Shown: in pieces, positions 16,680 through 24,572 of the stretch
Layout of the letters: each line of letters begins with the position of its first letter
Position numbering within the stretch: the first letter of the stretch is position 1
From: Collinsella sp. AM34-10
GTDB taxonomy: Bacteria; Actinomycetota; Coriobacteriia; Coriobacteriales; Coriobacteriaceae
Reading direction: 5' to 3'
Length of the DNA: 64,000 nt
Assembly: GCF_003469185.1 (NCBI RefSeq)
Contig: NZ_QSIL01000009.1
Span: forward strand, 1 to 64,000
The notes under the pieces: model-generated
Databases searched by the model: none
Told to the model about the DNA's origin: nothing
Seen by the model: the letters and a program-made list of their open reading frames with translations, nothing else
Position numbers and translations under genes: made by a program

Positions 16680-18131
16680 CTACTCGACCGCATCGACCGT
16701 TGCCGCCACATTGCCGTCTGCCATGCGCACGCGGATGGCGTCGCCGGGCTTAAAGGTCTTGGCGGTCGTAGCCACCCCATCATCGCTGTACGCGATGGAA
16801 TAGCCACGGGCAAGCACCTTGAGCGGCGACAGGGCATCGAGCGACGCGGCAGCTCGGCCTAAGTCGGACGCAGGCTTGCTGAGCATCGTGCGCCCCTGAT
16901 GCTCCAGACGGGAGCTCGCAAGTGTGAGCGCATGGCGCTTGCCATCGAGCCCTGAGGTGCTTGCGATCAAGCGCTCGGGCAGACGCTCGAAGTTGGAGCG
17001 GAAGGCCCCAACCGAACGCGTTATGGCGCCGGACAGACGATCGGCCGTCAGGGCAAGCTCGGACTCGCGACGCTCGACCATAAACGTGGGGTCGTTGAGG
17101 CACGGGCGGCATGCGGCTGCATCGAGCGCGTCGCCCAGACGAGCCGTATAGGCATCCCAGGCTCGACGACCGCGCTGGTCGAGCATTTCCAGATCGACCT
17201 GATCCGACCCGATCATCGAAGCCATCGCGGCGCCCAGACGCTGATGGCGCGTCTCGAGCACGTCGGCCAACTCCGTCATAGCCGGCGCCACCGATTCTGC
17301 CGCTGCCGTTGGCGTGGAGGCGCGACGGTCGCTCACCATGTCGCAAATCGAGGTATCGGGCTCATGGCCAATACCGGTCACCACGGGCACAGGACAAGCC
17401 GCCACTGCGCGGGCAAGCTCCTCGTCATTAAAGGTCATGAGGTCCTCAAAGGAGCCGCCGCCGCGCACCAGCAAAATACAGTCGGGCGCCGGCGTAATGG
17501 AAGCGGCGCGGCGCAAGCCCTCGATGAGCTCGGCCGGCGCACCCTCGCCTTGAACCTTGGCGCCCACGCAGACGAGCTCGACGAGCGGGTTGCGACGACG
17601 CAACGTGCGCTTGACGTCGTCGATTACGGCACCCGAAAGCGAGGTGACGACCGCCACGCGGGAGCAGAACACCGGGATGCGGCGCTTGCGCGCTTCGTCC
17701 ATCAGGCCCTCGCGGCGTAGCTTTTCGGCCAGTTGCGCCACTTGTTGACGCAGCAGACCCTCCCCCGCCAACGAAAATGAGCGGGCAACAAAGCTCATGC
17801 GACCCGTGGGCTTATAGAGATTGAAGCTGCCCTTAAAGCTCACCTGCATGCCATCGCGCAGATCGAAGGTGCGCTTGAGATAGGCGCCCTTCCAGATAAT
17901 GCAGTCGACGGCGGCCGAGTCGTCCTTGATCTGGAAGTAGCAGTGACCGCTTCGGGCGTTAGGACCACGAAAACCTGTGACCTCGCCCAGAACGCTCAGC
18001 TGCGGAATGGCATCGAGCGCACCGGCGGCGATCTCCACTGCCTGGCTCACGCTGAGCTCCTTGCGCTCCTGATCGTCCGAACCGTCGAACTCGGCGGAAA
18101 CGGCATTGCCGGTTAGATTCCAGCCTGCCAC
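16680..18131 (-). CDS. xseA: Exodeoxyribonuclease VII large subunit
   Basis: Catalytic subunit of exonuclease VII (483 residues from the chosen start). It contains an N-terminal OB fold (ELSVSQAVEIAAGALDAI through CYFQIKDDSAAVDC), the catalytic core with VRGGGSFEDLMTFNDE and GHEPDTSICDMVSDRRASTPTAA, then the long coiled coil and a C-terminal beta-barrel ending LARGYSIAYSD. The start is GTG 18131: an AAAGGAGG lies four bases before it, and the only upstream ATG (18158) would place that ribosome site inside the coding region. Confidence 0.93.
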   Translation of the reverse strand: MAGWNLTGNAVSAEFDGSDDQERKELSVSQAVEIAAGALDAIPQLSVLGEVTGFRGPNARSGHCYFQIKDDSAAVDCIIWKGAYLKRTFDLRDGMQVSFKGSFNLYKPTGRMSFVARSFSLAGEGLLRQQVAQLAEKLRREGLMDEARKRRIPVFCSRVAVVTSLSGAVIDDVKRTLRRRNPLVELVCVGAKVQGEGAPAELIEGLRRAASITPAPDCILLVRGGGSFEDLMTFNDEELARAVAACPVPVVTGIGHEPDTSICDMVSDRRASTPTAAAESVAPAMTELADVLETRHQRLGAAMASMIGSDQVDLEMLDQRGRRAWDAYTARLGDALDAAACRPCLNDPTFMVERRESELALTADRLSGAITRSVGAFRSNFERLPERLIASTSGLDGKRHALTLASSRLEHQGRTMLSKPASDLGRAAASLDALSPLKVLARGYSIAYSDDGVATTAKTFKPGDAIRVRMADGNVAATVDAVE

Positions 18132-18198
18132 GCAGCCTCCTTTCGTTATCGAGCACAAGGGCTTCGACCCTGCGCAGATTCAAGTCCAACACATAGTA

Positions 18199-18236
18199 CA
18201 GCGCCGCGGGGACAAGAATCTCCGCGGCGCCTGTCA
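18199..18236 (-). terminator. GC-rich hairpin after the yugP-like gene
   Basis: GCCGCGG (from 18202) pairs with CCGCGGC, extended by ACAG/CTGT, in the gap between the metalloprotease stop and xseA. There is no clear U-run, so termination strength is uncertain. Confidence 0.45.
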
Positions 18237-18246
18237 AGCCAATTTG

Positions 18247-18951
18247 TTATCGGTTGGAGTTTCTGTTGTAGCGGGCCATCAGGTAGAGCAGCTGAATAAT
18301 CGAGGTGAGCGCCGCCGCCACGTAGGTGAGCGCGGCTGCCGTCAGCACCTTCTTGGCACCGTTGACCTGCTTGGAACTCATGCCCGACTGCTCGATATAC
18401 GCCACGGCGCGGCGACTGGCATCGATCTCGACAGGCAACGTAACGAGTTGGAACAGCACACTAAACGAGAAGAAGATCAATGCGAGGGTCGTGAGCCCGG
18501 CGATGTTCATAAACAGGCCCAAGAGCAACACGATGGTCCAGGTGTTCTGGGTAAAGTTGACGACCGGGACCAGGGCGGTGCGAACCTTCATCATGGCGTA
18601 ACCGCTCTGACGCTGGGCGGCATGACCCGCCTCGTGGCAGGCCACGGCAACGCTTGCGACCGATCCGCCCGAACGGTTAGCGTCCGAGAGATACAGGTTG
18701 TTATCCTGCGGGTTGTAGTGGTCGGTGAGCTCACCGGCAACGCCCTTGATACCCACGGCGTTGCAACCGTTGGCGTCGAGCATGCGGCGAGCGACCGTGG
18801 CACCCGTGTCGCCGTCCGAGCGAACCTTGGACCAGGTCTTGTACGTCGAGTTGATATAGCTCTGCGCCGCAAGACCAAGCACCGTACAAACAAGGACAAC
18901 CAGCAGGTACAGCGGGTCGATGCCAAAGCCGTAACCATAGTAATAGGGCAT
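18247..18951 (-). CDS. YugP-like membrane zinc metallopeptidase
   Basis: A 234-residue protein of the neutral zinc metallopeptidase family (YugP). Residues about 13-32 form a first membrane helix, the zinc site is HEAGHAAQ near residue 107, and at least two further hydrophobic segments follow (VVNFTQNTWTIVLLLGL and TLALIFFSFSVLFQL). The substrate is unknown; the family is membrane-bound and sometimes co-regulated with envelope genes. The start ATG 18951 follows CGGAGG. It lies between rnd and xseA on the minus strand. Confidence 0.88.
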   Translation of the reverse strand: MPYYYGYGFGIDPLYLLVVLVCTVLGLAAQSYINSTYKTWSKVRSDGDTGATVARRMLDANGCNAVGIKGVAGELTDHYNPQDNNLYLSDANRSGGSVASVAVACHEAGHAAQRQSGYAMMKVRTALVPVVNFTQNTWTIVLLLGLFMNIAGLTTLALIFFSFSVLFQLVTLPVEIDASRRAVAYIEQSGMSSKQVNGAKKVLTAAALTYVAAALTSIIQLLYLMARYNRNSNR

Positions 18952-19015
18952 GCGAATTCCTCCGAATCGAATTACACGTTGGAGGCATTCTACCCAATCA
19001 AGCGGCTAGGCTTCC

Positions 19016-20149
19016 TTACAGCAATTCAATTTTGCCATCTTTGACCGTCAACCCCATGTTGCCGGAAAGCAGATCGTCCAGGCGCGAGCCCACAAGCTCA
19101 AAACGCCAACCTTCGCGCAAACGGCTTTGCTCAGGATGCTCAATGTAGTCGGCCAGGTCATCGCGCGAGGCAATGACCGAGGTCGCCACGCCCGAGCGCT
19201 CGGCAACCAGGCGGATGAGCGCGTACATGAGATCCGTCACGCTCTCAAGCTCCGGCGAAATCTGGCGATGCCCGCGCACCATGAGCGGCAGGCGATCGTG
19301 CGGACAGCTTGCGCCGCGCTTGATGGCCATCAACGCGCCATCCACGTCGCGCTCCCCCAGCTGGTCGGTACCGCGGATGCTACGGAACTCCTCGACACGC
19401 ACGGGATTGCGCTTAACCAGGGCCAGCAGCGTATCGTCGGACATGACCCACTTGCGCGGGATGTTGCGACGCTCGGCGCGGTCCTCGCGCCAAGCGGCAA
19501 GCTCGCGCGCAATGCCCAGCTGATGGCGGCTACACGAGTTGATGCGTTTGACCTTGCGGAATGCCTCATGGCGGTCGGCGCGGTAGTGCGACTCGTCGGC
19601 CAAAGGACGCAACTCGTCGAGCACCCAGTCCACGCGGCCCAGCTCACGCAGGCGGCTCATCATCTCGGTATAGGCGACGATTAAGTACTTGACGTCATCG
19701 ATCGCGTACTCGATCTGCTTATCGCTCAGCGGGCGGCGCGACCAATCGGTCAGCGACTCGGTCTTGGGCAGTGATACGCCGCAGAACGTCTGAACGAGCG
19801 CACCATACGAAATCTGCTGGCGCTCGCCCAAAAAGGCGGCGGCAACCTGCGTGTCAAAAATCGGTCGCGGCAGTGCGCCCACGGTATGGAGCATAACTTC
19901 CATGTCCTGTGAGCAAGCATGGAATACCTTGACCACGCCCTCGTCGGCCATAAGCTCGGCAAGCGGCGACAGGTCGTCGATCACCAGCGGATCGACAGCG
20001 ACACTCTCGGCGGGGGTGGCAATCTGGACCAGGCACAGGCGCGGATGAAACGTGCGCTCGCGCAAAAACTCGGTATCGACGGCGATCGCGTCGAACTCGC
20101 GGGCGCGCTGGCAAAAGTCGACCAGAGCCTGATGTGTGGAAATGTACAT
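19016..20149 (-). CDS. rnd: Ribonuclease D
   Basis: A 3'-5' exoribonuclease of the DEDD family acting on tRNA and other RNA 3' ends. The chosen start MYISTHQALVDFC gives 377 residues. The first acidic pair is in AIAVDTEFLRERTF, the second in VFHACSQDMEVML, and the third in QIEYAIDDVKYLI, where the family's Tyr occupies the expected position. One or two HRDC domains follow (ARELAAWREDRAERRNIPRKW and the C-terminal segment). An ATG 36 bases upstream (20185) is also in frame; neither start has a strong ribosome site. Confidence 0.9.
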   Translation of the reverse strand: MYISTHQALVDFCQRAREFDAIAVDTEFLRERTFHPRLCLVQIATPAESVAVDPLVIDDLSPLAELMADEGVVKVFHACSQDMEVMLHTVGALPRPIFDTQVAAAFLGERQQISYGALVQTFCGVSLPKTESLTDWSRRPLSDKQIEYAIDDVKYLIVAYTEMMSRLRELGRVDWVLDELRPLADESHYRADRHEAFRKVKRINSCSRHQLGIARELAAWREDRAERRNIPRKWVMSDDTLLALVKRNPVRVEEFRSIRGTDQLGERDVDGALMAIKRGASCPHDRLPLMVRGHRQISPELESVTDLMYALIRLVAERSGVATSVIASRDDLADYIEHPEQSRLREGWRFELVGSRLDDLLSGNMGLTVKDGKIELL

Positions 20150-20247
20150 ATCAACCCATCGAATAAGGTTAGGCCCGAAAAACACGGGTAGGATATCGGC
20201 ATTGCTCTACAACTATACTCGGTTAGTCACAGAACGGGAACGTAAGT

Positions 20248-21165
20248 ATGCGCTGCCTTATCATCCACAACCCGGCATCGGGCCCCAGCTCAGATGAAAT
20301 CTACGCGTTCACGCACGCCCTCGCGCAGGGCGGCGACGAGGTCGTGATGCGTTTTATCGGCGATGGCGTGGAGCCCGAGGACGCGGTAGCGGACGTTCGC
20401 GAGTTCGATCGCGTGGTCGTTTCGGGCGGCGACGGCACCGTCTCCAACGTGCTCGACCAGATGCGCGGGTGCGGTGTCCCCACGCTTGTCTTCCCCTCCG
20501 GCACGGCCTGCCTGTTCTTTAACAACATCGGCAATGCCCCCGAGGCGGCGGCACTCGCCAAGGCTTGCCGCGACGGCCGCACGGTCAAAGTGGACATGGG
20601 TGAGCTCTTTTGGCTCGACGAGAACGGCAACGAGAAGCGCCACGGCTTTATCATCATCGCCGGCTCGGGCTTCGACGCCGAGATCATGATGAAGGCCGCT
20701 CCCACCAAAAACGACATTGGCGAGATCGCCTACTTCCTCTCCGCGCTCGCCACGCCCAACCCCACGGTGGCACACTTTACCATTGAGCACGACGGCATTG
20801 TCGAGGAGCTCGACGGCATCTGCTGCATGGCAGGCAATACCTCGGTCATCCAAAACGACATCAACCTGTTCCCCAACTGCCGCATGGACGACGGCATGGT
20901 CGACATCGTCGTTATTGAGCCCGTGCGCACGATGCAGCTGCTCCCCACGGTAATTACCGCCGCGCTCGACCCCGCTGGCAAAGTGCTCGGCCGTCCGCAG
21001 TTTAAGATCATCCAGACCAAGGAAGCCAAGATCACCTGCACGCCATCGCTGGGTATGCAGTTCGATGGAGAGATCATCTCCAGCAACTCCGGCGTCTTTG
21101 GCGCTCGCGCGCTGCCGCAATGTCTCGACCTCATCGTCGACGATTTTTCACCGCTCGGAAAATAG
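20248..21165 (+). CDS. Diacylglycerol/sphingosine-kinase-family lipid kinase
   Basis: A 305-residue cytoplasmic lipid kinase fold. The ATP site is VVVSGGDGTVSNVLDQM around residue 65, preceded by IIHNPASGP at the N-terminus, which is typical of the DAGK_cat/YegS/DgkB family. LVFPSGTACLFFNNIG takes the place of the usual GTANDFA loop. The substrate is probably a membrane lipid such as diacylglycerol, but this cannot be read from sequence. A 30-residue membrane peptide gene starts nine bases after its stop. Confidence 0.8.
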   Translation: MRCLIIHNPASGPSSDEIYAFTHALAQGGDEVVMRFIGDGVEPEDAVADVREFDRVVVSGGDGTVSNVLDQMRGCGVPTLVFPSGTACLFFNNIGNAPEAAALAKACRDGRTVKVDMGELFWLDENGNEKRHGFIIIAGSGFDAEIMMKAAPTKNDIGEIAYFLSALATPNPTVAHFTIEHDGIVEELDGICCMAGNTSVIQNDINLFPNCRMDDGMVDIVVIEPVRTMQLLPTVITAALDPAGKVLGRPQFKIIQTKEAKITCTPSLGMQFDGEIISSNSGVFGARALPQCLDLIVDDFSPLGK

Positions 21166-21174
21166 GAGGACCCC

Positions 21175-21267
21175 ATGAACGACAATCCCCTGATTGGCTT
21201 TATCGTCATCGTCTTGGCCATGCTCGTTGGTTACGCCATCAATGTGATCCACCGCCGAAAGAAGTAA
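21175..21267 (+). CDS. 30-residue single-span membrane peptide
   Basis: A very short gene with a strong ribosome site: TAGGAGGACCCC precedes ATG 21175, and TAA is at 21265-21267. The product starts MNDNPLIGF, has one hydrophobic helix (about residues 6-25) and ends HRRKK, so the basic tail should lie on the cytoplasmic side. It is nine bases after the lipid kinase and directly before that operon's terminator, so the two are co-transcribed. The function is unknown; it may anchor or regulate the kinase. Confidence 0.7.
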   Translation: MNDNPLIGFIVIVLAMLVGYAINVIHRRKK

Positions 21268-21299
21268 ATCCACATTGGTATGATATTCATCCAGTTATC

Positions 21300-21350
21300 G
21301 ACTCTCCCGTTGTTTATGCAAATCCTAAACAGCGGGAGAGTTTTCTTTTT
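21300..21350 (+). terminator. Terminator of the lipid-kinase operon
   Basis: ACTCTCCCG...TGTTTA pairs with TAAACA..CGGGAGAGT, followed by TTTTCTTTTT. Confidence 0.9.
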
Positions 21351-21575
21351 GAGCATTGTCTGGCGCTTTATTCAGCTACAGTAAATGCAGGGTGCCTTTA
21401 TTTAACTAAAGCAATAAAATGAGTATTATTATCCGCTCATCGTATATTTCTTCACGCTCATCGAGTAAAAGCTGTTGTCGAATGAATACTCTTTACACTT
21501 CCTTTAGGCTAGTAGATGTATTTATTAGCTGAAACTCCGTACGGTTTCGCGGGGTTTCAACAGTTGGGAGGGATC
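21351..21575 (+). promoter_or_regulatory. AT-rich leader of the C69 peptidase gene
   Basis: An AT-rich stretch with no gene, probably holding the promoter of the next gene, though no clear -35/-10 pair is visible. Just before the start, GAAACTCCG (21531-21539) pairs with CGGGGTTTC (21550-21558) to form a stable leader hairpin 11 bases ahead of the GGGAGGG ribosome site. Confidence 0.4.
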
Positions 21576-23375
21576 ATGAGGTTTACTCATCCTGTCAACA
21601 CGCTCAAGAAGCTCGGCTGCGGCCTTGCATTTGGAGCAGCGGCCATTATGGCCATGCCGACTTCGGCGCTCGCTTGCACCCAGATCTACATGGGCAGCCA
21701 GCTCACGGCAGACGGCAACACGTACTACGGACGCTCCGAGGACTTCGGCCCGCGCTACATCAAGCACTTTGGCATCGAGCCCGCACACAAGGACGGCAGC
21801 AAGTACACCTCGGTCGAGTCCGGCTTTGAGTACAAGTCCAAGGGCGCAACCTACCGCTACACCTTCGTTCGCGACAACCCCTCTCAGTGGGAAGATCGTT
21901 ACGACGCATATTCCGAGGCTGGCATCAACGAAAAGGGCGTTTCCTGCTCTGCCACGCTGAGCACCTCCTATAACGAGAAGGCAGAGGAAGCCGACCCCGT
22001 CACCGAGGAGACCGGCATCGGCGAGTACAACTACGCCAGCGTCATTCTGGGCGAGAGCGCCACGGCCCGTGAGGGTGTCGAGCTCCTCGGCAGCCTGATT
22101 GACGAGCAGGGCGTCTGCTCCAACGACCAGATCATCATTGCCGACAACAACGAGACCTGGTTGTTTGCAGCGCTTTCCGGCCACCAGTGGATCGCTATGA
22201 GGCTCACCGACGATATTGCCTCACTCAACCCCAACATCGGCAACCTCACCTATGGCGTCGACCTCGACGACACCGAGAACTGCCTCCACTCCGAGGGCAT
22301 CGAGTCCATGCCTAAGGAGAAGGGCTTTGCCGAGTACACCGACGGCAAGTTCGACGTCGCCAAGACCTACGGCGAGGAGATTAGCGAGGCCGGTATGCAC
22401 CAGTGGTCGCGCTATGTCCAGGGCCGCGATTACTTCATGGCTCCGCTTGCTGAGGGCACCGACTATGAGATCGTCAAGGACGAGCGCGAAGACGCTCGTG
22501 CGACGACCGGCGCCCTGGTCCACGAGATGCAGCCGCTGTTCTTCCAGCCCGGCAAGTCCGACTGGAACACCTTTGAGATGATTCGTTCCTTCGCCGCTCG
22601 CGGCGAGAATGTCGCCGGCCTCAACGCCAACACCGACGGCGCCTATGCCATCGGCTCCAACCGCAACACCGAGATCCACACCTTCCAGATCCGTCACGGC
22701 ATGGACCCCGAAATCGCGACCATCCAGTGGGAGATGCTCTCCAACGCCGAGTTCTCCGTCGCTATCCCCCTCTATTCCGCACTGCTCACCGAGGTCAGCC
22801 CCTACTTCAGCGATCAGGATGTCTCCTTCGATCACTGTGAAGAGGAAGACGTCGTGAACAACGAGGAGCCCAAGAACTCCATCAACTACGTCCTCATGGA
22901 CATCAACACGCTCGCCTATGAGAACCGCGACAGCTGCGCCACCGGCGTCCGCGCCTATCTCGACGCCCTGCAGAAGGAGCTCATTGAACAGAACCTGACC
23001 GTCGACGAGGCCATGCAGGCCGCCGAGGACAACGAGGCCCGCACCGCCCTGGCCAACAAGGCCGGCAAGGCAGCGACCAAGAACACCTACGTCAAGTGCA
23101 AGGCCATGCTCGAGGAGATGCGCGACTACCTCAAGGAGGGCGACTTCTCCGAGGAGTTCGTCCCGAGTGACTACGATGCCGACAACGACTGCCTGGTCGA
23201 GTCCATCACCTACGCCGACGAGGCTCTCTCCGATAAGGACGTTGCCGAGCCCGAGGCTGAGGAAGAGGCGACCGAGGAGAAGTCCGAGGGCAACAACATG
23301 GCCGCCATGGCCGTTGGCGCCGTCGTCATCATCGGTGTCTGCGGCTTCGTGCTTTATCGTCGCAAGAAGGCCTAA
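21576..23375 (+). CDS. Secreted, membrane-anchored C69 family dipeptidase
   Basis: A 599-residue Ntn-type cysteine hydrolase of the PepD/C69 family. The N-terminus is a signal peptide ending SALA, followed by Cys34, which becomes the N-terminal nucleophile after cleavage. The family core follows: GNTYYGRSEDFGPRY, then EYNYASVILGESATAREGV and later SNRNTEIHTFQI. The last 60 residues are acidic and Glu-rich, then comes a membrane helix (AAMAVGAVVIIGVCGFVLY) and RRKKA, so the enzyme is held at the outer face. There is no LPXTG motif. The start ATG 21576 follows GGGAGGG; an open frame upstream to 21516 has no ribosome site. Confidence 0.9.
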   Translation: MRFTHPVNTLKKLGCGLAFGAAAIMAMPTSALACTQIYMGSQLTADGNTYYGRSEDFGPRYIKHFGIEPAHKDGSKYTSVESGFEYKSKGATYRYTFVRDNPSQWEDRYDAYSEAGINEKGVSCSATLSTSYNEKAEEADPVTEETGIGEYNYASVILGESATAREGVELLGSLIDEQGVCSNDQIIIADNNETWLFAALSGHQWIAMRLTDDIASLNPNIGNLTYGVDLDDTENCLHSEGIESMPKEKGFAEYTDGKFDVAKTYGEEISEAGMHQWSRYVQGRDYFMAPLAEGTDYEIVKDEREDARATTGALVHEMQPLFFQPGKSDWNTFEMIRSFAARGENVAGLNANTDGAYAIGSNRNTEIHTFQIRHGMDPEIATIQWEMLSNAEFSVAIPLYSALLTEVSPYFSDQDVSFDHCEEEDVVNNEEPKNSINYVLMDINTLAYENRDSCATGVRAYLDALQKELIEQNLTVDEAMQAAEDNEARTALANKAGKAATKNTYVKCKAMLEEMRDYLKEGDFSEEFVPSDYDADNDCLVESITYADEALSDKDVAEPEAEEEATEEKSEGNNMAAMAVGAVVIIGVCGFVLYRRKKA

Positions 23376-23395
23376 GGCCCTTGCGTTCCAAGAGA

Positions 23396-23425
23396 CGGGC
23401 GGGGTCGCATGAGTCATCCCGCCCG
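23396..23425 (+). terminator. GC hairpin after the C69 peptidase gene
   Basis: CGGGCGGG (23396-23403) pairs with CCCGCCCG (23418-23425). The U-run is weak (CCCTTTTG 12 bases later). Confidence 0.4.
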
Positions 23426-23461
23426 CTCAGCCTGCCCTTTTGACCGGCAGGAAACGCCGCC

Positions 23462-23511
23462 GAAATCTTTTCAAAAAAGATTTCCCCGCACACACTTCGC
23501 TGTGCTATAGT
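23462..23511 (+). promoter_or_regulatory. Promoter and candidate operator of the ECF transporter operon
   Basis: TGC-TATAGT at 23503-23511 is an extended -10 element. Upstream, GAAATCTTTT (23462-23471) and AAAAGATTTC (23475-23484) form a perfect ten-base dyad over the -35 region, placed where a repressor could block RNA polymerase. The leader peptide starts 59 bases after the -10. Confidence 0.5.
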
Positions 23512-23569
23512 GCAGCGCAACAGCAACGAGGTGCGACCGCGCCAAGGCATCACGAAAGGAGCCACCAAG

Positions 23570-23638
23570 ATGATGAACACGATGAAGTCCCTCAACAACT
23601 GGTGGTGGCGTGATGCGAATACGATCGGTCGACAGTGA
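23570..23638 (+). CDS. Tryptophan leader peptide of an attenuator
   Basis: A 22-residue reading frame that starts MMNTMKSLNN, has three consecutive Trp codons (TGG x3, 23600-23608) and ends at TGA 23636. ACGAAAGGAG lies eight bases before the ATG. The Trp run, followed by a Rho-independent terminator and then a membrane transporter, is the classic layout of ribosome-mediated attenuation. When Trp-tRNA is scarce the ribosome would stall here and let transcription continue into the transporter genes. The peptide itself needs no function. Confidence 0.8.
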   Translation: MMNTMKSLNNWWWRDANTIGRQ

Positions 23639-23706
23639 GTCCCTCACGCCTGTTTTTGCGCTCTAGGTGATTGGAAGGCCTCCGGTTTCGACCGGGGGCC
23701 TTTTTC
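23607..23706 (+). terminator. Trp attenuator with alternative pairings
   Basis: The terminator stem is AAGGCCTCCGGT (23675-23686) / ACCGGGGGCCTT (23691-23702), followed by TTTTTC. Competing pairings visible by eye are GGCGTGA (23607-23613) / TCACGCC (23644-23650); TCACGCCT (23644-23651) / AGGTGA (23665-23670) with one bulge; and CGGTCGA (23626-23632) / TCGACCG (23688-23694), which would open the terminator. CGGTCGA lies in the last codons of the leader peptide: free when the ribosome stalls at the Trp codons, masked when it reaches the stop. Confidence 0.75.
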
Positions 23707-23784
23707 TATCTCGAGCCCGATCGCGTTCGCATCACGCGCCTCCGCTTTCTTCTCTTGTACTTCCCTTCCGAAAGGACTTTCACC

Positions 23785-24360
23785 ATGTCTCAGAACACCA
23801 CCGCCACCGCCCAGCCCCGCACCGTCCAGACCGCCGACCGCGGTAAACTCGATATTCGCGCCCTTGTCCTGCTCGCCATTCTGCTTGCCGCCGGCTTCAT
23901 CCTCAACTTCACCGTCGGCAAGGCAATCTCGGGCATCTCGGGCGGTATGATCAGCCCCGAGTTCATTATCTCGGCCTTCTGCCTCACCATCCTGGTCATT
24001 CGTCCCAACATTGGCCAGGCGCTCGTCATTGGTCTCATCTCGGCGGCCGTAATCCAGATCACTACCACCTCGCCGTTTGTCGATTTTGCCGCCGAGGGTA
24101 TCGCCGCCATGCTCATGGCCGTCATTGTCAACGCCGCCGCCAAGGACGGCCAGGTTAAGCCCGTCGTCGCCATCGTCGCAACATTCGTGACCACCTTTGT
24201 CTCGGGCGTCATCTTCATGGTCATCAAGATGGCCATGCTCGGCGTGGTGGGCGAGCTCGCCGCAGCCATGCTGCCCGTCGTCGCCATGACCGCCGTATTT
24301 AACGCCATTCTGGTCGGCGCCCTCTACCTGCCCATCCAGAAGGCCCTGAAGCTCAACTAA
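23785..24360 (+). CDS. ECF transporter substrate-binding S component, probably for tryptophan
   Basis: A 191-residue membrane protein with about six hydrophobic helices, starting after a short polar N-terminus. The segments LDIRALVLLAILLAAGFILN, SPEFIISAFCLTILVIRPN and ALVIGLISAAVIQITTTSPF resemble TrpP-type tryptophan carriers and ECF S components. Together with the following double ATPase and T protein it forms a complete ECF importer. The Trp leader peptide upstream makes tryptophan, or a precursor, the likely substrate. The start ATG 23785 follows CGAAAGGA. Confidence 0.75.
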   Translation: MSQNTTATAQPRTVQTADRGKLDIRALVLLAILLAAGFILNFTVGKAISGISGGMISPEFIISAFCLTILVIRPNIGQALVIGLISAAVIQITTTSPFVDFAAEGIAAMLMAVIVNAAAKDGQVKPVVAIVATFVTTFVSGVIFMVIKMAMLGVVGELAAAMLPVVAMTAVFNAILVGALYLPIQKALKLN

Positions 24361-24366
24361 CCCGCT

Positions 24367-24467
24367 CGGCTTTACGAGCCACCCCATCTTGGCGTTCATT
24401 CGTCGCTCGCATACCCAAGTACGCTTCGCTCCTCTTTCGCGCCAACCTGGGGCACCTCGTAAAGCCG
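24367..24467. repeat. Nested palindrome D
   Basis: CGGCTTTACGAG (24367-24378) pairs with CTCGTAAAGCCG (24456-24467). The arms continue inward imperfectly with CCCCA/TGGGG and TTGGCG/CGCCAA around a core of about 40 bases. It lies between the S component and the ATPase gene and may lower expression of the downstream genes. Confidence 0.65.
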
Positions 24468-24510
24468 TATCCGTGCTTCACCACCAAAGACTGTCCCAAA
24501 CAACGAGCTT

Positions 24511-24554
24511 TTGGGGACGTTCTTAAACGACTAGTCATGTAAGAACGTCCCCAA
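24511..24554. repeat. GGGGACGTTCTT palindrome upstream of ecfA
   Basis: TTGGGGACGTTCTTA (24511-24525) is perfectly complementary to 24540-24554, with a 14-base loop containing ACTAGT. It ends ten bases before the AAAGG ribosome site of the ATPase gene. No T-tract follows. It resembles dispersed REP-like units. Confidence 0.75.
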
Positions 24555-24572
24555 TGATTATGAAAGGTATCC

